This document shows, piece by piece, positions 21,077 to 31,355 of a stretch of DNA of 64,000 bases. This stretch comes from Stenotrophomonas sp. VV52 (GTDB lineage: Bacteria; Pseudomonadota; Gammaproteobacteria; Xanthomonadales; Xanthomonadaceae). Under the pieces are notes generated by a model. It had not been told where the DNA came from, made no database searches, and worked only from the letters and a program-made list of their open reading frames with translations. The stretch's first letter is position 1. Each line of letters begins with the position of its first letter. Location: contig NZ_PKQQ01000014.1 in NCBI RefSeq assembly GCF_002893095.1, positions 1 through 64,000 of the forward strand, written 5' to 3'. The position numbers and the translations under genes were made by a program.

Positions 21077-24000
21077 GCGTCACCCCGCGCGCGTGCCACC
21101 AGCCCGGCGTGGGCGTCGGCGCCACCTGCGAACAGCGCGTCCATTGCCTCCACCAGCGCCGGGTCGAAGCGCTGCGCATGCACGCCCGGCGCGTCGGCGC
21201 GGCCGGCTTCGAGTCCACGGCAGAACAGGTAGCGGATGCCGCCCATGTCGCGCGCCAGGTCGTAGCCGGCGCCGAGGCGGAAGCGCAGCCAGCGGTGCAG
21301 GGCCACGGTGTAGATCAGCGCCTGCAGGTCGTACTCGCTGTGCTGCATGGCCTCGGCCAGGCGCGCAGCGTCGTAGCCGGGGAGCCGGTTGGATTTGTAG
21401 TCGAGCACGTACCAGCGTCCGTCGCGCACGTAGGTGAGGTCGATCTTGCCGGTCATCAGCCCTTCCAGCTGGCGGCGGGTGCCGAAGCTGCGCCGGTCGC
21501 GGACCAGTCCGTGCCGGTGCAGCAGCTGCAGCAGCGCCGGCACGGCAGTGGCCTGCATGGCGAAGTGGAACTCGATCTCGGCGCGCCGGTCCTGCGCGGG
21601 CAGGCTGCACAGCGCGCCGCCTTCGGGCAGTTGCACGGTCAGGGTCTGCCCGACCAGCGGCACCAGCACCGCCACGCCATCGTCCAGGTCGGCGTCGGCA
21701 TAGCCTTCGGCGCGCAGCGAGTCGCGCAGCACCTCGGCCTGTTCCGGCGGCGCCGCATCGCCAGCGCGCCAGACGGACCAGCGCGCGAAGTCGGTGTTCT
21801 CCAGCGCATCGTGCAGCACGTTGCCGAAGCGGCTGCCCATGAAGCGCGGATCGATCTCCGGCTGCGGTTCGCTCGGCGCCAGCGGCTCGACCTCCAGCGG
21901 CAACTCGCCGCCGGCCGGTTCGTCGGCGGCCGGGGCCGGCGCTTCGGTGGCCATGGCGTCGGTGTCGTGGCCCGCATCCGCATTGGCCAGCTGGGTAAAG
22001 CTGTACACCCACCAGTCGTGCGGCACCCGCCGGGTGACCGCGCGCACCGGTGGCAATTCGCCTTCGCGTTCCACCGGCAGCTGCGCGGGGCGCGGCTCCA
22101 CGGGGCCTTCGATCACCTGGATGTCCGGGTTCGATCGCAACGCATCCAGGTCGGACAGCATCGGCGCCAGCCGGGTCTTCGCCAATCCGGCGAGGTCGCC
22201 GGCGGCGATCCACAAGGCATGCTCGGCGCGGGTCAGGCCCACGTACAGCAGGCGCGCATCTTCGGCCTCCTGCTCCTGCGCGGCGCGCGCGCTGGCCGCG
22301 TTCCACGCTTCGTCGCGCTCCAGCTTCCAGTGCAGCTCGCGGCGCCCGTCGGCGTAGACCGTGCAGTTGGCATCGGTGTTGGCGCCGCCGCTGCCGATGC
22401 CGACGAAGGGCAGGAACACCAAGGGGTACTCCAACCCCTTGCTCTTGTGCAGGGTGATGATCTGCACCCGGCGCGCGTCCGATTCCAGCCGCAGCAGCTG
22501 CTGTTCGTCGTCCTGGTCGGCGTGCGCCATCTGCACCTGCAGCCAGTCCAGCAGGCCGTGCATGCCCAGCGCCTGGCCGGCCGCCTGCTGCAGCAGCTCG
22601 CCCAGCTGCAGGTAGTTGGTGAGGCGGCGTTCGCCATCGAGCAGGCCGAGCAGGCGTTCGGCATGTTCGGCGCACAGGTCGGCGATGACCGCGAACGGTC
22701 CGCCGCGCAGCCAGCGTTCGCGCCACAGCAGCAGCCGGGTCTGGAACGCGCGCTGCGGGTCGCCGTCGCGTTCCATCGCGTCGATCGCCGCCGCGTTTTC
22801 ACCGAGCAGCACGGTCGACAGCGCGGCACGCAGGCGGCCTTCGTCGGCCGGCTGCAGCAGCGCCAGCAGCAGCACGCGCAGTTCGCGTGCCTCGGCAGTG
22901 GCGTACAGGCTCTGCTTGCCAGCGGCCACCGCTGGAATGCCGACCGCGCTCAGCGCCTGCTGGATCCGGGTAGCTTCATGGTGGCGGCGCACCAGCACGG
23001 CGATGTCGCCGGGCTGCACCGGCATGCCGCGCAGCAGCGCGCGGCCCTGCCGGCCTTCCAGCAGCACCTGGTGGATTGCCGCTACGCAGGCGTCGGTGGC
23101 CTGCTGGCGCGACGGGTCGGCCTTGAGGTCGGCGCCGTCGTCGCTGCGCAGCAGGCGCAGGGTCAGGCCCGGTGCGGGCTGGTCGTCGCGCAGGAAGTCG
23201 GCGTCGCTGCGGGTGCTGCCAGGCAGCACCGGCTCGAAGGCGATGTCCGCTTCCAGGAAGGCGCGTTCGCCCGCCGCGTTGTACAGCGCCTGCAGCGCGC
23301 GCAGCACGCCCGGGCGCGAGCGGAAGTTGCGGTTCAACGCGGGTGCGGCGACCGCTTCACGCTTTGCCTTGAGGTAGGTGTGGATGTCGCCGCCGCGGAA
23401 GCCGTAGATGGCCTGCTTGGGATCGCCGATCAGGAACAGCGCCGGGTCGAGGCCCGCCTCGCGGGTTTCCGGCGAATCGCCGAACACGCGCTGGAAGATG
23501 CCCCACTGGCGGTCGTCGGTGTCCTGGAATTCGTCCACCAGGGCGATCCGGTACTGCGCGCGCAGCTGCTGTACCAGCGCGGCGCGGTGCGGGCCTTCCA
23601 GCGCGGCGGCCACGCCGTCGATCAGGTCGTCGTAGGTCTGCACCCGGCCGACCCGCTTCAGCTCGTCGAGGCGTTCGCGGGCCTGGCCGCGCAGGTCGTG
23701 CAGCAGCAGCAGCGCCTGCTGGCGCAGCCACTGGTCGTGGCTGTCGGCAGCGTGCCACCAGGTCTGCAGCGCGTCGAACAGCGCCGAGGCTGGGCACAGG
23801 CCCTGCTGATCCTCTTTGCAGAAGCCGAGCAACGCCACCGGCAGCAGCTTGCCCAGGTGCAGCTTGTCGCTGCGCGGCCAGCTGCGCGACGCTCGGCCGG
23901 CGAACAGTTCGGCGAAGGCCTTGTCGAAGCTGGGCCGACGTGCGCGGCGGCCGTCGAAGATCTTGCGCTCGAACGCGTTGGCAATGCTGGCCTGGGCGTC

Positions 24001-24720
24001 TTCGGCATGCGCGTCGATGGCGAGCGCGAGTGCCTCGGCGGCGGACTGCAACGCGTCACTGGGGTCGTCCAGCCGATGCACGGGCACGGGCGGCAGCAGC
24101 GGCAGTGGTTTGATCAGCGCCGACAGGTCGCGTGCCAATGCGTCCGGATCCGACCACAGCCGGGTCAGCGCATCGACCCGTGCGGGGTCGTTGGCGTGCA
24201 CCCGCCAGAGGTCGGCGCCGAGCTGGTCGTGCAGTTCGCGCTCGCTGGGCAGCAGGGTCGGCGGGTCGAACGTGTGGCCGCTCTCCAGCGCGTGTTCGCG
24301 CAGCACCCGGGTGCAGAAGCCGTGGATGGTGAAGATCGCGGCGAGGTCGATTTCGTCGGCGGCGGTCTGCAGGCGCTGCGCCAGCGCCGCCGGGGTTTCG
24401 CGGCCGCGGTCCAGTTCGCGCTGCAGCAGGTAGCGGGTGAGCTGCGCGTCGGGCGCTTCGTCTTCAGAAGGCGCGCGCGCCAGCAGCTTCGCGGCCAGGG
24501 CCAGGCGCTCGCGGATGCGCTTGCGGAGCTCCTGGGTGGCGGCGTCGGTAAAGGTCACCGCCAGGATCTGGCCGATGCGGTAGCCCTGCTCCACCACCAG
24601 CCGGGTGAACAGCGTGGCCAGGGTGAAGGTCTTGCCGGTGCCCGCGCTGGCTTCGATCAGGCGCACGCCGTCCAGCGGCAGGGACAGGTAGGGATCGTGC
24701 TGCAGGTCCAGGTCGCTCAT
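21073..24720 (-). CDS. recB: exodeoxyribonuclease V beta subunit
   Basis: The 1215-residue protein combines an SF1A UvrD-like helicase with a C-terminal nuclease. Walker A is EASAGTGKTFTL at 23-34, and motif II is IALVDEFQDTDD. The nuclease signature LDYKSNRL at about 1106-1113 carries the catalytic Asp and Lys. It is the 3'-5' motor and the only nuclease of RecBCD. It overlaps recC and recD by 4 bp at either end, giving a tightly coupled operon. Confidence 0.96.
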   Translation of the reverse strand: MSDLDLQHDPYLSLPLDGVRLIEASAGTGKTFTLATLFTRLVVEQGYRIGQILAVTFTDAATQELRKRIRERLALAAKLLARAPSEDEAPDAQLTRYLLQRELDRGRETPAALAQRLQTAADEIDLAAIFTIHGFCTRVLREHALESGHTFDPPTLLPSERELHDQLGADLWRVHANDPARVDALTRLWSDPDALARDLSALIKPLPLLPPVPVHRLDDPSDALQSAAEALALAIDAHAEDAQASIANAFERKIFDGRRARRPSFDKAFAELFAGRASRSWPRSDKLHLGKLLPVALLGFCKEDQQGLCPASALFDALQTWWHAADSHDQWLRQQALLLLHDLRGQARERLDELKRVGRVQTYDDLIDGVAAALEGPHRAALVQQLRAQYRIALVDEFQDTDDRQWGIFQRVFGDSPETREAGLDPALFLIGDPKQAIYGFRGGDIHTYLKAKREAVAAPALNRNFRSRPGVLRALQALYNAAGERAFLEADIAFEPVLPGSTRSDADFLRDDQPAPGLTLRLLRSDDGADLKADPSRQQATDACVAAIHQVLLEGRQGRALLRGMPVQPGDIAVLVRRHHEATRIQQALSAVGIPAVAAGKQSLYATAEARELRVLLLALLQPADEGRLRAALSTVLLGENAAAIDAMERDGDPQRAFQTRLLLWRERWLRGGPFAVIADLCAEHAERLLGLLDGERRLTNYLQLGELLQQAAGQALGMHGLLDWLQVQMAHADQDDEQQLLRLESDARRVQIITLHKSKGLEYPLVFLPFVGIGSGGANTDANCTVYADGRRELHWKLERDEAWNAASARAAQEQEAEDARLLYVGLTRAEHALWIAAGDLAGLAKTRLAPMLSDLDALRSNPDIQVIEGPVEPRPAQLPVEREGELPPVRAVTRRVPHDWWVYSFTQLANADAGHDTDAMATEAPAPAADEPAGGELPLEVEPLAPSEPQPEIDPRFMGSRFGNVLHDALENTDFARWSVWRAGDAAPPEQAEVLRDSLRAEGYADADLDDGVAVLVPLVGQTLTVQLPEGGALCSLPAQDRRAEIEFHFAMQATAVPALLQLLHRHGLVRDRRSFGTRRQLEGLMTGKIDLTYVRDGRWYVLDYKSNRLPGYDAARLAEAMQHSEYDLQALIYTVALHRWLRFRLGAGYDLARDMGGIRYLFCRGLEAGRADAPGVHAQRFDPALVEAMDALFAGGADAHAGLVARARGDA

Positions 24721-27700
24721 GCCGGCGCTCCTTCGTCGGTGAAGCCCTGGAACACCCTGCCCTCGCGCACAGCGCAGAACACCCGGAAGCTGGTCTGCAG
24801 CAATTGCTGGTAGCTGTCCGGATCGGCGAACGGGTCGCGCCCGCGCAGGGCCAGCTGCAGGGCGTCGCCACTGGCCTCGCCCCAGCGCCGGTCACCGCCA
24901 TGCCACTGCGCCCAGCCCTCGGCTTCGCGCTTGGCGGCCGGGGTGCGGTACAGCGTCCACGCGGTGTACGGGCCATACAGCAGCGGACCGCACAGTCCTT
25001 CGCCACGCAGCTGCAGCAGGGTCTGCAATGCGGCCTTCGCGGTGGGGGCCGACAGCGCGGGCAACACGTGCGGCCCCACCCCGTCCTCGCCACCGTCGTG
25101 GAATTCGATCAGCGGCAGTGCGTCGCCGGCAGCGTTGGCCAGCAGCCAGTCCAGCCCGTGCCGGATCGCCGCCGGGCCGTTCAGGCCACCCGCGCGCAGG
25201 CGCACGATGCCCTGCAGGTGGATGTCGTCGACGCGGCCGTGCAGGCGTACGCCATCGATCTCCACCTCGTAGCGTCGGCTGTCGGCGGTGCTGTCGCCGC
25301 GCCACTGCGCCAATGCCAGCGCATAGGGGCGGGTCTGCGCCTGCAGCGCCTGGAACTGGCGTTCGCCGAGCGCACCCGATGGCAGCAGCGCGCGTGCGCG
25401 CAACCGCGCGTACAACGGCGTGTCATCGCCTTCCAGGGTGGCCTCGATCACCGCATGCTGCAGCAGGCGCTGCTCCAGGCCACGCCCGGCCAGCACCAGC
25501 GGTTCCAGGTCCTCGGCCGTGCCCAGCTCTTCGGGCAGGCGCAGGCCCAGCCGCTGCGACAGGAACTGCCCGGCCGGGTCGGTAAGGAACCGGCGCAGCG
25601 CGTCCAGCGACAGGTCCGGCGCGGCGTCCTCCGGCAACGGCGCCAGCGGCTGCTGGAACCATGCCGGCGGTGCGCGCCGCACGCTGCCGAGCGAGCCCGC
25701 AGCGGGGTGCCACTGCTGGCGGTAACTGAAGCGGCGCGGCTCATCGCCGCCGCCGAACGCGGCCGGCGAGAACGGCTGCAGCGAATGGCGCACGGTGAAC
25801 TGTTTCACTGCCGCTGGCGGGTCGTCGTGGTACTCAGCGGCGGCATCGATCAGCTCGCTGACCAACACCGACGGTTCGCGCACGCTGCCATCGCGCGGGT
25901 CGGCACCGAGGTAGCTCAGGTAGAACACGTCCTGCGCCGAGGCGAACAGCTGCAGGAACAGGAAGCGGTCGTCCTCGCGCAGCGAGCGGTCGCCATGCCG
26001 GCGCTTGTCGGTGCCCAGTTCGGCGGTGAGCTGGTTGAGCCCGGCAGCCGGGTCGCGGCGCGGGAAGTCGCCGTCGTTGAGGCCGAGCACGCAGATCACC
26101 CGGAACGGCAGCAGCCGCATCGGCACCATCCGCCCGAAGCTGATGCCGCCGGTCAGCAGCGGCGCGCGGGTGTCGGCCTCGCCGAGCACGCCGCCGAAAT
26201 GCGCACGCACCACCTCCGGCGGGACCGGGGCATCGAAATCGGCACGTTCGGCCTCGCGGGCGAACTCGTTGATCAGCTTGCGCAGCCGCTCCAGCGCGCG
26301 CTGGCTGCTGGCCGCCTCCGGGGTCTCCGGCAGCAGCGCGTCGAGCAGGGCCAGCAGGCGCTGGCGCCACTGCGCCGGGGGCAGCGCATCGCTCAGCGCG
26401 CGCTGGTAGCGCGCCAGCACCCGCATCAGCGCGAGCAGGCGGTCCAGCGCGTCCAGCGCGCTGCCTTCCAGCTCCGGCCACGGCGCCACGCCGGCGATGT
26501 CGCCATCGCTGCCGCTGGCATGGCCGAGCAGCAGGCGGTCCAGTGCGAACTGCCAGGTGTAGGCGTCGTCGTCCGGCGCCTGGTGCTGCGCGCGGTGGCT
26601 GGCGTCCAGGCCCCAGCGCGCGCCGGCGGCCTGCAGCCAGTCGTGCAGGCGGTCGAACGCGGCCGCGTCCAGGCCGGCGGCTTCGGCCAGTGGCGCGCTG
26701 GCCAGCAGGTCCAGCACTTCGTTGAGGCCGAAGCGCGACACCGGCAGGCCGAGCAGGTGCACGAACACGTCGGCCAGCGGTTCGCCGGTGAGCGGGCTGG
26801 TGTCGGCCAGCGCGTAGGGAATGTGGTCCTCGCCGCCGCTGCGACCGCCGAACACTGCCTCCAGGTACGGCACGTACGGATCGATGTCCGGTGCCAGCAC
26901 CGCGATGTCGCGCGCCTGCAGCGGCGGGTCGAAACGCGGGTCCTGCAGCAGCGCGCGCAGCTGGTCGTGCAGGACCTGCAGTTCGCGCAGGCGGGTGTGG
27001 CAGGCATGCACCTGCAGGCTGGGGTCGTTGCGCAGCAGCTGCGGGCGCAGCGCGCCTTCCGGCGCGGTGCGGCGGTGGAACAGGTCGCGCTGCAGGCGGT
27101 GCAGCAGGCTGTCGGCAAGGCCGCCGTGGGCCATGTCCGCGCGGGTGTCGTCTTCGGGATCGTGGTAGGCGGCGATTTCGCCGGAGGGATGCACCACTTC
27201 GTAGCTGCCCAGCACCGCCATGAAGTCGCGCCCGGCCGCACCCCAGGCCTGCAGCAGGCGGTTCTCGTCGGCGCCGCTGCCGAACGGGTCGGCCGCGCCG
27301 CTGCGCAGGCGCCCGCCCAGGGTCTGCAGGTCGCCCCAGTACGAACGGGTGGGCGTGGGCATGTAGAAGTGCAGCGTGCCGACCCGCGCCTGGGTGGCCA
27401 CCACCCGCAGCACGTCCGGCGACACGTTCAGGGTGGCAAAGGCGAACAGGCGCGGCGGCAGCCCCGCCGGCAACGGCCGCCCGGCGCCTTCGAACTGCTC
27501 CAGATAGGCGTGGATGCGACGGGCGCGGTACTGGTGGCCGCTGCCGATGCGCCGCCACAGGATCGCCTGCGGGTCGTGCGGGTCGGCGCCGGCTTCCCAG
27601 CGCAGCAGCCAGTCGCGGCGCCAGGCCTGGTACTTCTCGAACACGGCGGCCAGCTCGCCGGCCAGCGCCCAGGGCTTGAGCGGATCCGGTTGGGACAGGT

Positions 27701-28061
27701 AGGCCTGCAGCGCGCGCAGCGGCGGCTGCGCCATCAGCGCCGGGTCGGTCAGCGCCGCGTAGACCTTCCAGTGCAGCGCGGCGGCGGTGAGATCGTCATG
27801 CTCGCCGGGCACATTGGCGTTCAACGCCCGCGCCACGAACTCGCCCGGGGTCAGGAACGCCAGGTTGGCGGCGATGCCATACTCCGCCGCCAGGGTGGAC
27901 TGCAGCCAGCGGCGCATCGCCACCTGCGGAATCAGCACCACGTCCGGTTCGAGGATCGACTGCCCGGCCACCGGCTCGCGCAGCGTCCTGGCCAGCAGCG
28001 CGGCCAGCACATCGAGCGAATTGGAGTGGTACAGGCGGAAGTCTGAAGCGGGGTCGGTCAT
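24717..28061 (-). CDS. recC: exodeoxyribonuclease V gamma subunit
   Basis: The 1114-residue protein is the Chi-recognition subunit of RecBCD, an inactivated helicase-nuclease. The start (FRLYHSNSLDVLAALLA) and ILEPDVVLIPQVAMRRWLQ are typical RecC sequences, as is the later VLGLNDGDFPRRDP motif. It is the first gene of the recCBD operon and is divergent from mlaF across 224 bp. That gap holds a perfect CCCGTACGGG palindrome at 28181-28190 but no recognisable gene. Confidence 0.95.
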   Translation of the reverse strand: MTDPASDFRLYHSNSLDVLAALLARTLREPVAGQSILEPDVVLIPQVAMRRWLQSTLAAEYGIAANLAFLTPGEFVARALNANVPGEHDDLTAAALHWKVYAALTDPALMAQPPLRALQAYLSQPDPLKPWALAGELAAVFEKYQAWRRDWLLRWEAGADPHDPQAILWRRIGSGHQYRARRIHAYLEQFEGAGRPLPAGLPPRLFAFATLNVSPDVLRVVATQARVGTLHFYMPTPTRSYWGDLQTLGGRLRSGAADPFGSGADENRLLQAWGAAGRDFMAVLGSYEVVHPSGEIAAYHDPEDDTRADMAHGGLADSLLHRLQRDLFHRRTAPEGALRPQLLRNDPSLQVHACHTRLRELQVLHDQLRALLQDPRFDPPLQARDIAVLAPDIDPYVPYLEAVFGGRSGGEDHIPYALADTSPLTGEPLADVFVHLLGLPVSRFGLNEVLDLLASAPLAEAAGLDAAAFDRLHDWLQAAGARWGLDASHRAQHQAPDDDAYTWQFALDRLLLGHASGSDGDIAGVAPWPELEGSALDALDRLLALMRVLARYQRALSDALPPAQWRQRLLALLDALLPETPEAASSQRALERLRKLINEFAREAERADFDAPVPPEVVRAHFGGVLGEADTRAPLLTGGISFGRMVPMRLLPFRVICVLGLNDGDFPRRDPAAGLNQLTAELGTDKRRHGDRSLREDDRFLFLQLFASAQDVFYLSYLGADPRDGSVREPSVLVSELIDAAAEYHDDPPAAVKQFTVRHSLQPFSPAAFGGGDEPRRFSYRQQWHPAAGSLGSVRRAPPAWFQQPLAPLPEDAAPDLSLDALRRFLTDPAGQFLSQRLGLRLPEELGTAEDLEPLVLAGRGLEQRLLQHAVIEATLEGDDTPLYARLRARALLPSGALGERQFQALQAQTRPYALALAQWRGDSTADSRRYEVEIDGVRLHGRVDDIHLQGIVRLRAGGLNGPAAIRHGLDWLLANAAGDALPLIEFHDGGEDGVGPHVLPALSAPTAKAALQTLLQLRGEGLCGPLLYGPYTAWTLYRTPAAKREAEGWAQWHGGDRRWGEASGDALQLALRGRDPFADPDSYQQLLQTSFRVFCAVREGRVFQGFTDEGAPA

Positions 28062-28285
28062 CGCGGCAGTGTGCCGCAGCGCGGCGCCGATCTCGACCCT
28101 CTTTGATATGGACGACGGTGGATGTCGCCTGCGGCCTTCTTTGGCGGTCGTTCGATATGCACTGTTTCAGCCGCCCATCCCCCGTACGGGCGGGGCACGC
28201 CAAGCCAACATGCGACAATACTGCACGGTCCAGTTCGGTTTTGTTCAGCCGTCCACCACGATCTTAGAACGTTGGAATTTTGTTA

Positions 28286-29083
28286 ATGGCGACCATGACG
28301 GCTTCCGAAGAACCTCTGGTGCAGTTGGACAACGTGCGGATCGACCGCGGCGGTCGCGCCATCCTGCGCGACGTTTCGCTGTCGGTACCGCGTGGCAGCA
28401 TCACCGCCGTGCTCGGTCCCTCCGGCAGCGGCAAGTCGACGCTGCTTGCGGCGCTGACCGGCGAACTGCGCCCGGCGGCCGGAACCGTGACCCTGTTCGG
28501 GCAGCCCATTCCCACCGGCAGCGGCGCCCTGCGCGCGATGCGCCGCAGCGTGGGCGTGCTGCTGCAGGGCAACGGCCTGCTCACCGACCTGACCGTGGCC
28601 GAGAACGTGGCGCTGCCGTTGCGCACCCACACCCGGCTGCCGGCTGCGGTGCTGGACCGGCTGGTGGACATGAAGCTGCACGCGGTCGGCCTGCTGGCCG
28701 CGGCCGACGCCTGGCCGCGCGAGCTGTCCGGCGGCATGGCGCGCCGCGTGGCGCTGGCCCGCGCGCTGGCGCTGGACCCGCCGCTGATGATCTACGACGA
28801 GCCGCTGACCGGGCTGGACCCGATCGCCAGCGGCGTGATCATGAGCCTGATCCAGCGCCTCAACCACAGCCTGGGCCTGACCAGCATCATCGTCAGCCAC
28901 CATGTGCATGAAACCCTGCCGATCTGCGACCAGGTGATTGCGATCGCCAATGGCGGGGTGGTGTTCCAGGGCACCCCGGCCGCGCTCGAGTCCAGCCAGG
29001 ACCCGCTGCTGCGCCAGTTCCTGCACGGGCAGCCGGACGGCCCGATCCCGTTCGATGCCGCGCCCCGCGCGAAGGTGGCCTGA
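28286..29083 (+). CDS. mlaF: phospholipid ABC transporter ATP-binding protein MlaF
   Basis: The 265-residue ABC ATPase has Walker [10 protein letters not shown], signature LSGGM, Walker [13 protein letters not shown] and the switch His in VSHH. It powers MlaE in lipid transport between the inner and outer membranes. I chose the ATG at 28286; an ATG at 28295 and an upstream TTG are possible. Its stop overlaps the mlaE start (TGATG). Confidence 0.93.
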   Translation: MATMTASEEPLVQLDNVRIDRGGRAILRDVSLSVPRGSITAVLGPSGSGKSTLLAALTGELRPAAGTVTLFGQPIPTGSGALRAMRRSVGVLLQGNGLLTDLTVAENVALPLRTHTRLPAAVLDRLVDMKLHAVGLLAAADAWPRELSGGMARRVALARALALDPPLMIYDEPLTGLDPIASGVIMSLIQRLNHSLGLTSIIVSHHVHETLPICDQVIAIANGGVVFQGTPAALESSQDPLLRQFLHGQPDGPIPFDAAPRAKVA

Positions 29084-29832
29084 TGCCGTTCGTTGAAAGC
29101 ACCCGCTCACTGGGCCGGGCCGGCCTGTTCTCGCTGACCGTCCTGCGCGGTTCGCTGCCAACCCGTGATTTCCTGGCCGAGCTGACCCGCGAGATCTACA
29201 AGATCGGCGCGCGTTCGCTGCCGATCATCGCCGTGGGCGGTGCATTCGTGGGCCTGGTGCTGACCCTGCAGGGCTACCGCACGCTGACCACCTTCGGCGC
29301 CGCCGATGCGCTGTCCACGCTGTTGGGCCTGTCGCTGTACCGCGAGCTGGCGCCGGTGCTGACCGCGCTGCTGTTCATCGGCCGCGCCGGCAGCTCGATT
29401 GCCGCCGAGCTGGGGTTGATGCGCGCCACCGACCAGATCAAGGCGCTGGAGCTGATGGCGATCGACCCGGTCGCCAAGGTGGTGGCGCCGCGCTTCTGGG
29501 CGGCGGTGCTGACCGTGCCGCTGCTGACCGGCATCTTCTGTTCGCTGGCGATCAGTGCCAGCTACTTCGAAGCGGTGCACGTGCTTGGCCTGGACAACGG
29601 CGTGTTCTGGTCGGCGCTGAGCAACAGCGTGGACTTTTGGGACGACTTCGGCGTGGCAATGCTGAAGTCGGCCATCTTCGGCGGTACCGCCGCGCTGGTC
29701 GCTTCGTACGTGGGCTTCCACGCCGAGCCGACCATCGAAGGCACTTCGGTAGCGACCACGCGCGCGGTGGTGAACGCCTCGCTGCTGGTGCTGATGTTCA
29801 ACTTCGTGCTGTCGGCGATGCTGTTCCGCTGA
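29083..29832 (+). CDS. mlaE: phospholipid ABC transporter permease MlaE
   Basis: The 249-residue inner-membrane protein has an interfacial helix and about five membrane helices. It carries the MlaE signature GAFVGLVLTLQGY and the ELAPVLTALLFIGRAGSSIAAELG loop, here split by position 87-110. It forms the dimeric core of MlaFEDB. It directly follows mlaF and precedes mlaD by 28 bp. Confidence 0.93.
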   Translation: MPFVESTRSLGRAGLFSLTVLRGSLPTRDFLAELTREIYKIGARSLPIIAVGGAFVGLVLTLQGYRTLTTFGAADALSTLLGLSLYRELAPVLTALLFIGRAGSSIAAELGLMRATDQIKALELMAIDPVAKVVAPRFWAAVLTVPLLTGIFCSLAISASYFEAVHVLGLDNGVFWSALSNSVDFWDDFGVAMLKSAIFGGTAALVASYVGFHAEPTIEGTSVATTRAVVNASLLVLMFNFVLSAMLFR

Positions 29833-29860
29833 CGCCCTGACGCTCTTCAAATACGGTGAT

Positions 29861-30391
29861 ATGAACATGGCCATCCGCGGTCCCAGACTCGAATTTTCCG
29901 TCGGCGCTTTCCTGCTGCTGGCGCTGGCCTCGCTGCTGGTGCTGGCGATGGCGTCGACCAACCAGCGCTGGGGTTTCGGCAGCGAAGGGTATGAACTGAA
30001 AGCCCGCTTCACCCAGATCGGCCAGCTGCGCAAACAGGCGCCGGTCAAGATCGGCGGCGTGGTGGTGGGCCAGGTCGGCGATATCGACCTGGACCCGACC
30101 CGCTTCGATTCGATCGTGACGCTGAAGCTGGATCCGAAGTTCAAGGACCTGCCCGCCGACACCTCTGCCGGCATATTCACCAGCGGTTTGCTCGGCGAAA
30201 GCTATATCGGACTGCAGCCGGGCGGTGATCCGGACGTGCTGAAGTCCGGCGACGAGATCGTCTTCACCCAGCCGGCCGTGGACCTGATCCAGATGGTTGG
30301 CAAGTACATGTTCAGCGGCCCGGGCAATGCCGGCGCCGCTTCCCAGGATGCTCCCGGCGCAGCCGCGCCGGCAACGGAACCGCAGAAATGA
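29861..30391 (+). CDS. mlaD: MlaD substrate-binding (MCE) protein
   Basis: The 176-residue protein has one N-terminal membrane anchor and a single MCE domain (about 37-115). It includes FTQIGQLRKQAPVKIGGVVVG and the SGLLGESYIGLQPGGD stretch. MlaD forms a hexameric ring on MlaE that takes lipid from MlaC. The Ala/Pro-rich tail ends in an ATGA overlap with mlaC. Confidence 0.92.
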   Translation: MNMAIRGPRLEFSVGAFLLLALASLLVLAMASTNQRWGFGSEGYELKARFTQIGQLRKQAPVKIGGVVVGQVGDIDLDPTRFDSIVTLKLDPKFKDLPADTSAGIFTSGLLGESYIGLQPGGDPDVLKSGDEIVFTQPAVDLIQMVGKYMFSGPGNAGAASQDAPGAAAPATEPQK

Positions 30392-31050
30392 AAAAGACCC
30401 TGATTCCGGCGCTGCTCGCTTCGGCCCTGCTCGCCTCCCTGCCCTCGCTGTCGTTCGCCCAGCCCACCCAGCCCGCCGCCGCCGCCCCCCAGAGCGCGGC
30501 GACGAAGACGGTGATGGATGCCAGTTCCCGCATCCTGGCCACCCTGCAGCAGCGCCGCGCCGAGTTCAGCAAGGACCCGGCCGCCCTGCGCAGCTACATC
30601 GACAGCGAGCTCAACCGCACCTTCGACCGCGATTACGCGGCGCGCCTGGTGCTGGGCGCCAACGCGCGTGGCGCCTCTGACGCGGACGTGAAGTTGTTCG
30701 CCGATGCGATGGCCGACAACCTGATGCAACGCTACGGTTCGGCCCTGCTGACCATCCAGGGCAAGCCGACCTTCCGCGCCAAGGGCGAGCAGCCGCTGCC
30801 CGGCAACCGTGGCGTCAAGGTCTCCACCGAGCTGCTGCGCACCGGCGCCGAATCGACCCCGGTCGAATACATGATGCGCAACGTCAACGGCCAGTGGAAA
30901 ATCTTCGACGTGAACATCGAAGGCATTTCCTACGTACAGACCTTCCGTACCCAGTTCGACGCGCCGCTGCGCCAGAAGGGGATCCAGGAAGTGGCCAAGG
31001 AACTGCGTGCCGGTTCCATGCAGGCCGGGCCGGCCGGCAATGGCAAGTAA
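30388..31050 (+). CDS. mlaC: periplasmic phospholipid-binding protein MlaC
   Basis: The 220-residue protein has a cleavable signal peptide ending around AQP and an Ala/Pro-rich linker. A Tol_Tol_Ttg2/MlaC domain follows, with VEYMMRNVNGQWKIFDVNIEG as its core. It ferries phospholipid between MlaA in the outer membrane and MlaD. Its end overlaps mlaB by 11 bp. Confidence 0.92.
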   Translation: MKKTLIPALLASALLASLPSLSFAQPTQPAAAAPQSAATKTVMDASSRILATLQQRRAEFSKDPAALRSYIDSELNRTFDRDYAARLVLGANARGASDADVKLFADAMADNLMQRYGSALLTIQGKPTFRAKGEQPLPGNRGVKVSTELLRTGAESTPVEYMMRNVNGQWKIFDVNIEGISYVQTFRTQFDAPLRQKGIQEVAKELRAGSMQAGPAGNGK

Positions 31051-31354
31051 CAGCGCCAGCGCGCGGATCGACGGTTCGCGCTGCGTGTTCGACGGCGTTC
31101 TCGACCGCGACGCCGTGGTGGCGCTGTGGTCGAAGCTGAAGGACCTGCCAGACAACGTGCTGCAGCTCGACCTGAACGCAGTCACGCAGCTGGACAGCGC
31201 CGGTCTGGCGTTGCTGGCCGAGCTCACCGCGCGCGCCCGCGACGACGGGCGTACGCTGGTGGTCAATGGCAACCCTGCCGGCCTCAATGAACTCAGCGCC
31301 GCCTACCGGCTGGCGCCGTCCCTGGATTTCAATGCCTCTACTGCCGCGAGCTGA
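31040..31354 (+). CDS. mlaB: STAS-domain protein MlaB
   Basis: The 104-residue cytosolic STAS protein has the core LNAVTQLDSAGLALLAELT, including the conserved Asp-Ser. MlaB binds MlaF and stabilises the transporter. I chose the ATG at 31040 inside the end of mlaC; the longer frame would extend further into mlaC. The mlaA ATG follows right after the stop. Confidence 0.85.
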   Translation: MASNSASARIDGSRCVFDGVLDRDAVVALWSKLKDLPDNVLQLDLNAVTQLDSAGLALLAELTARARDDGRTLVVNGNPAGLNELSAAYRLAPSLDFNASTAAS

Positions 31355-31355
31355 C

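Noticed and set aside
20605..24813. Very long plus-strand open frame (over 1400 codons) opposite recB
   Set aside because: It is antisense to a clear recB gene and reads as low-complexity Ala/Gly/Gln/Val sequence typical of GC-rich shadow frames.
24804..28046. Plus-strand frame of over 1000 codons opposite recC
   Set aside because: Shadow of recC; no recognisable domain or start region.
28181..28190. CCCGTACGGG palindrome between recC and mlaF
   Set aside because: Short GC-rich palindromes are frequent by chance here and nothing else marks it as an operator.
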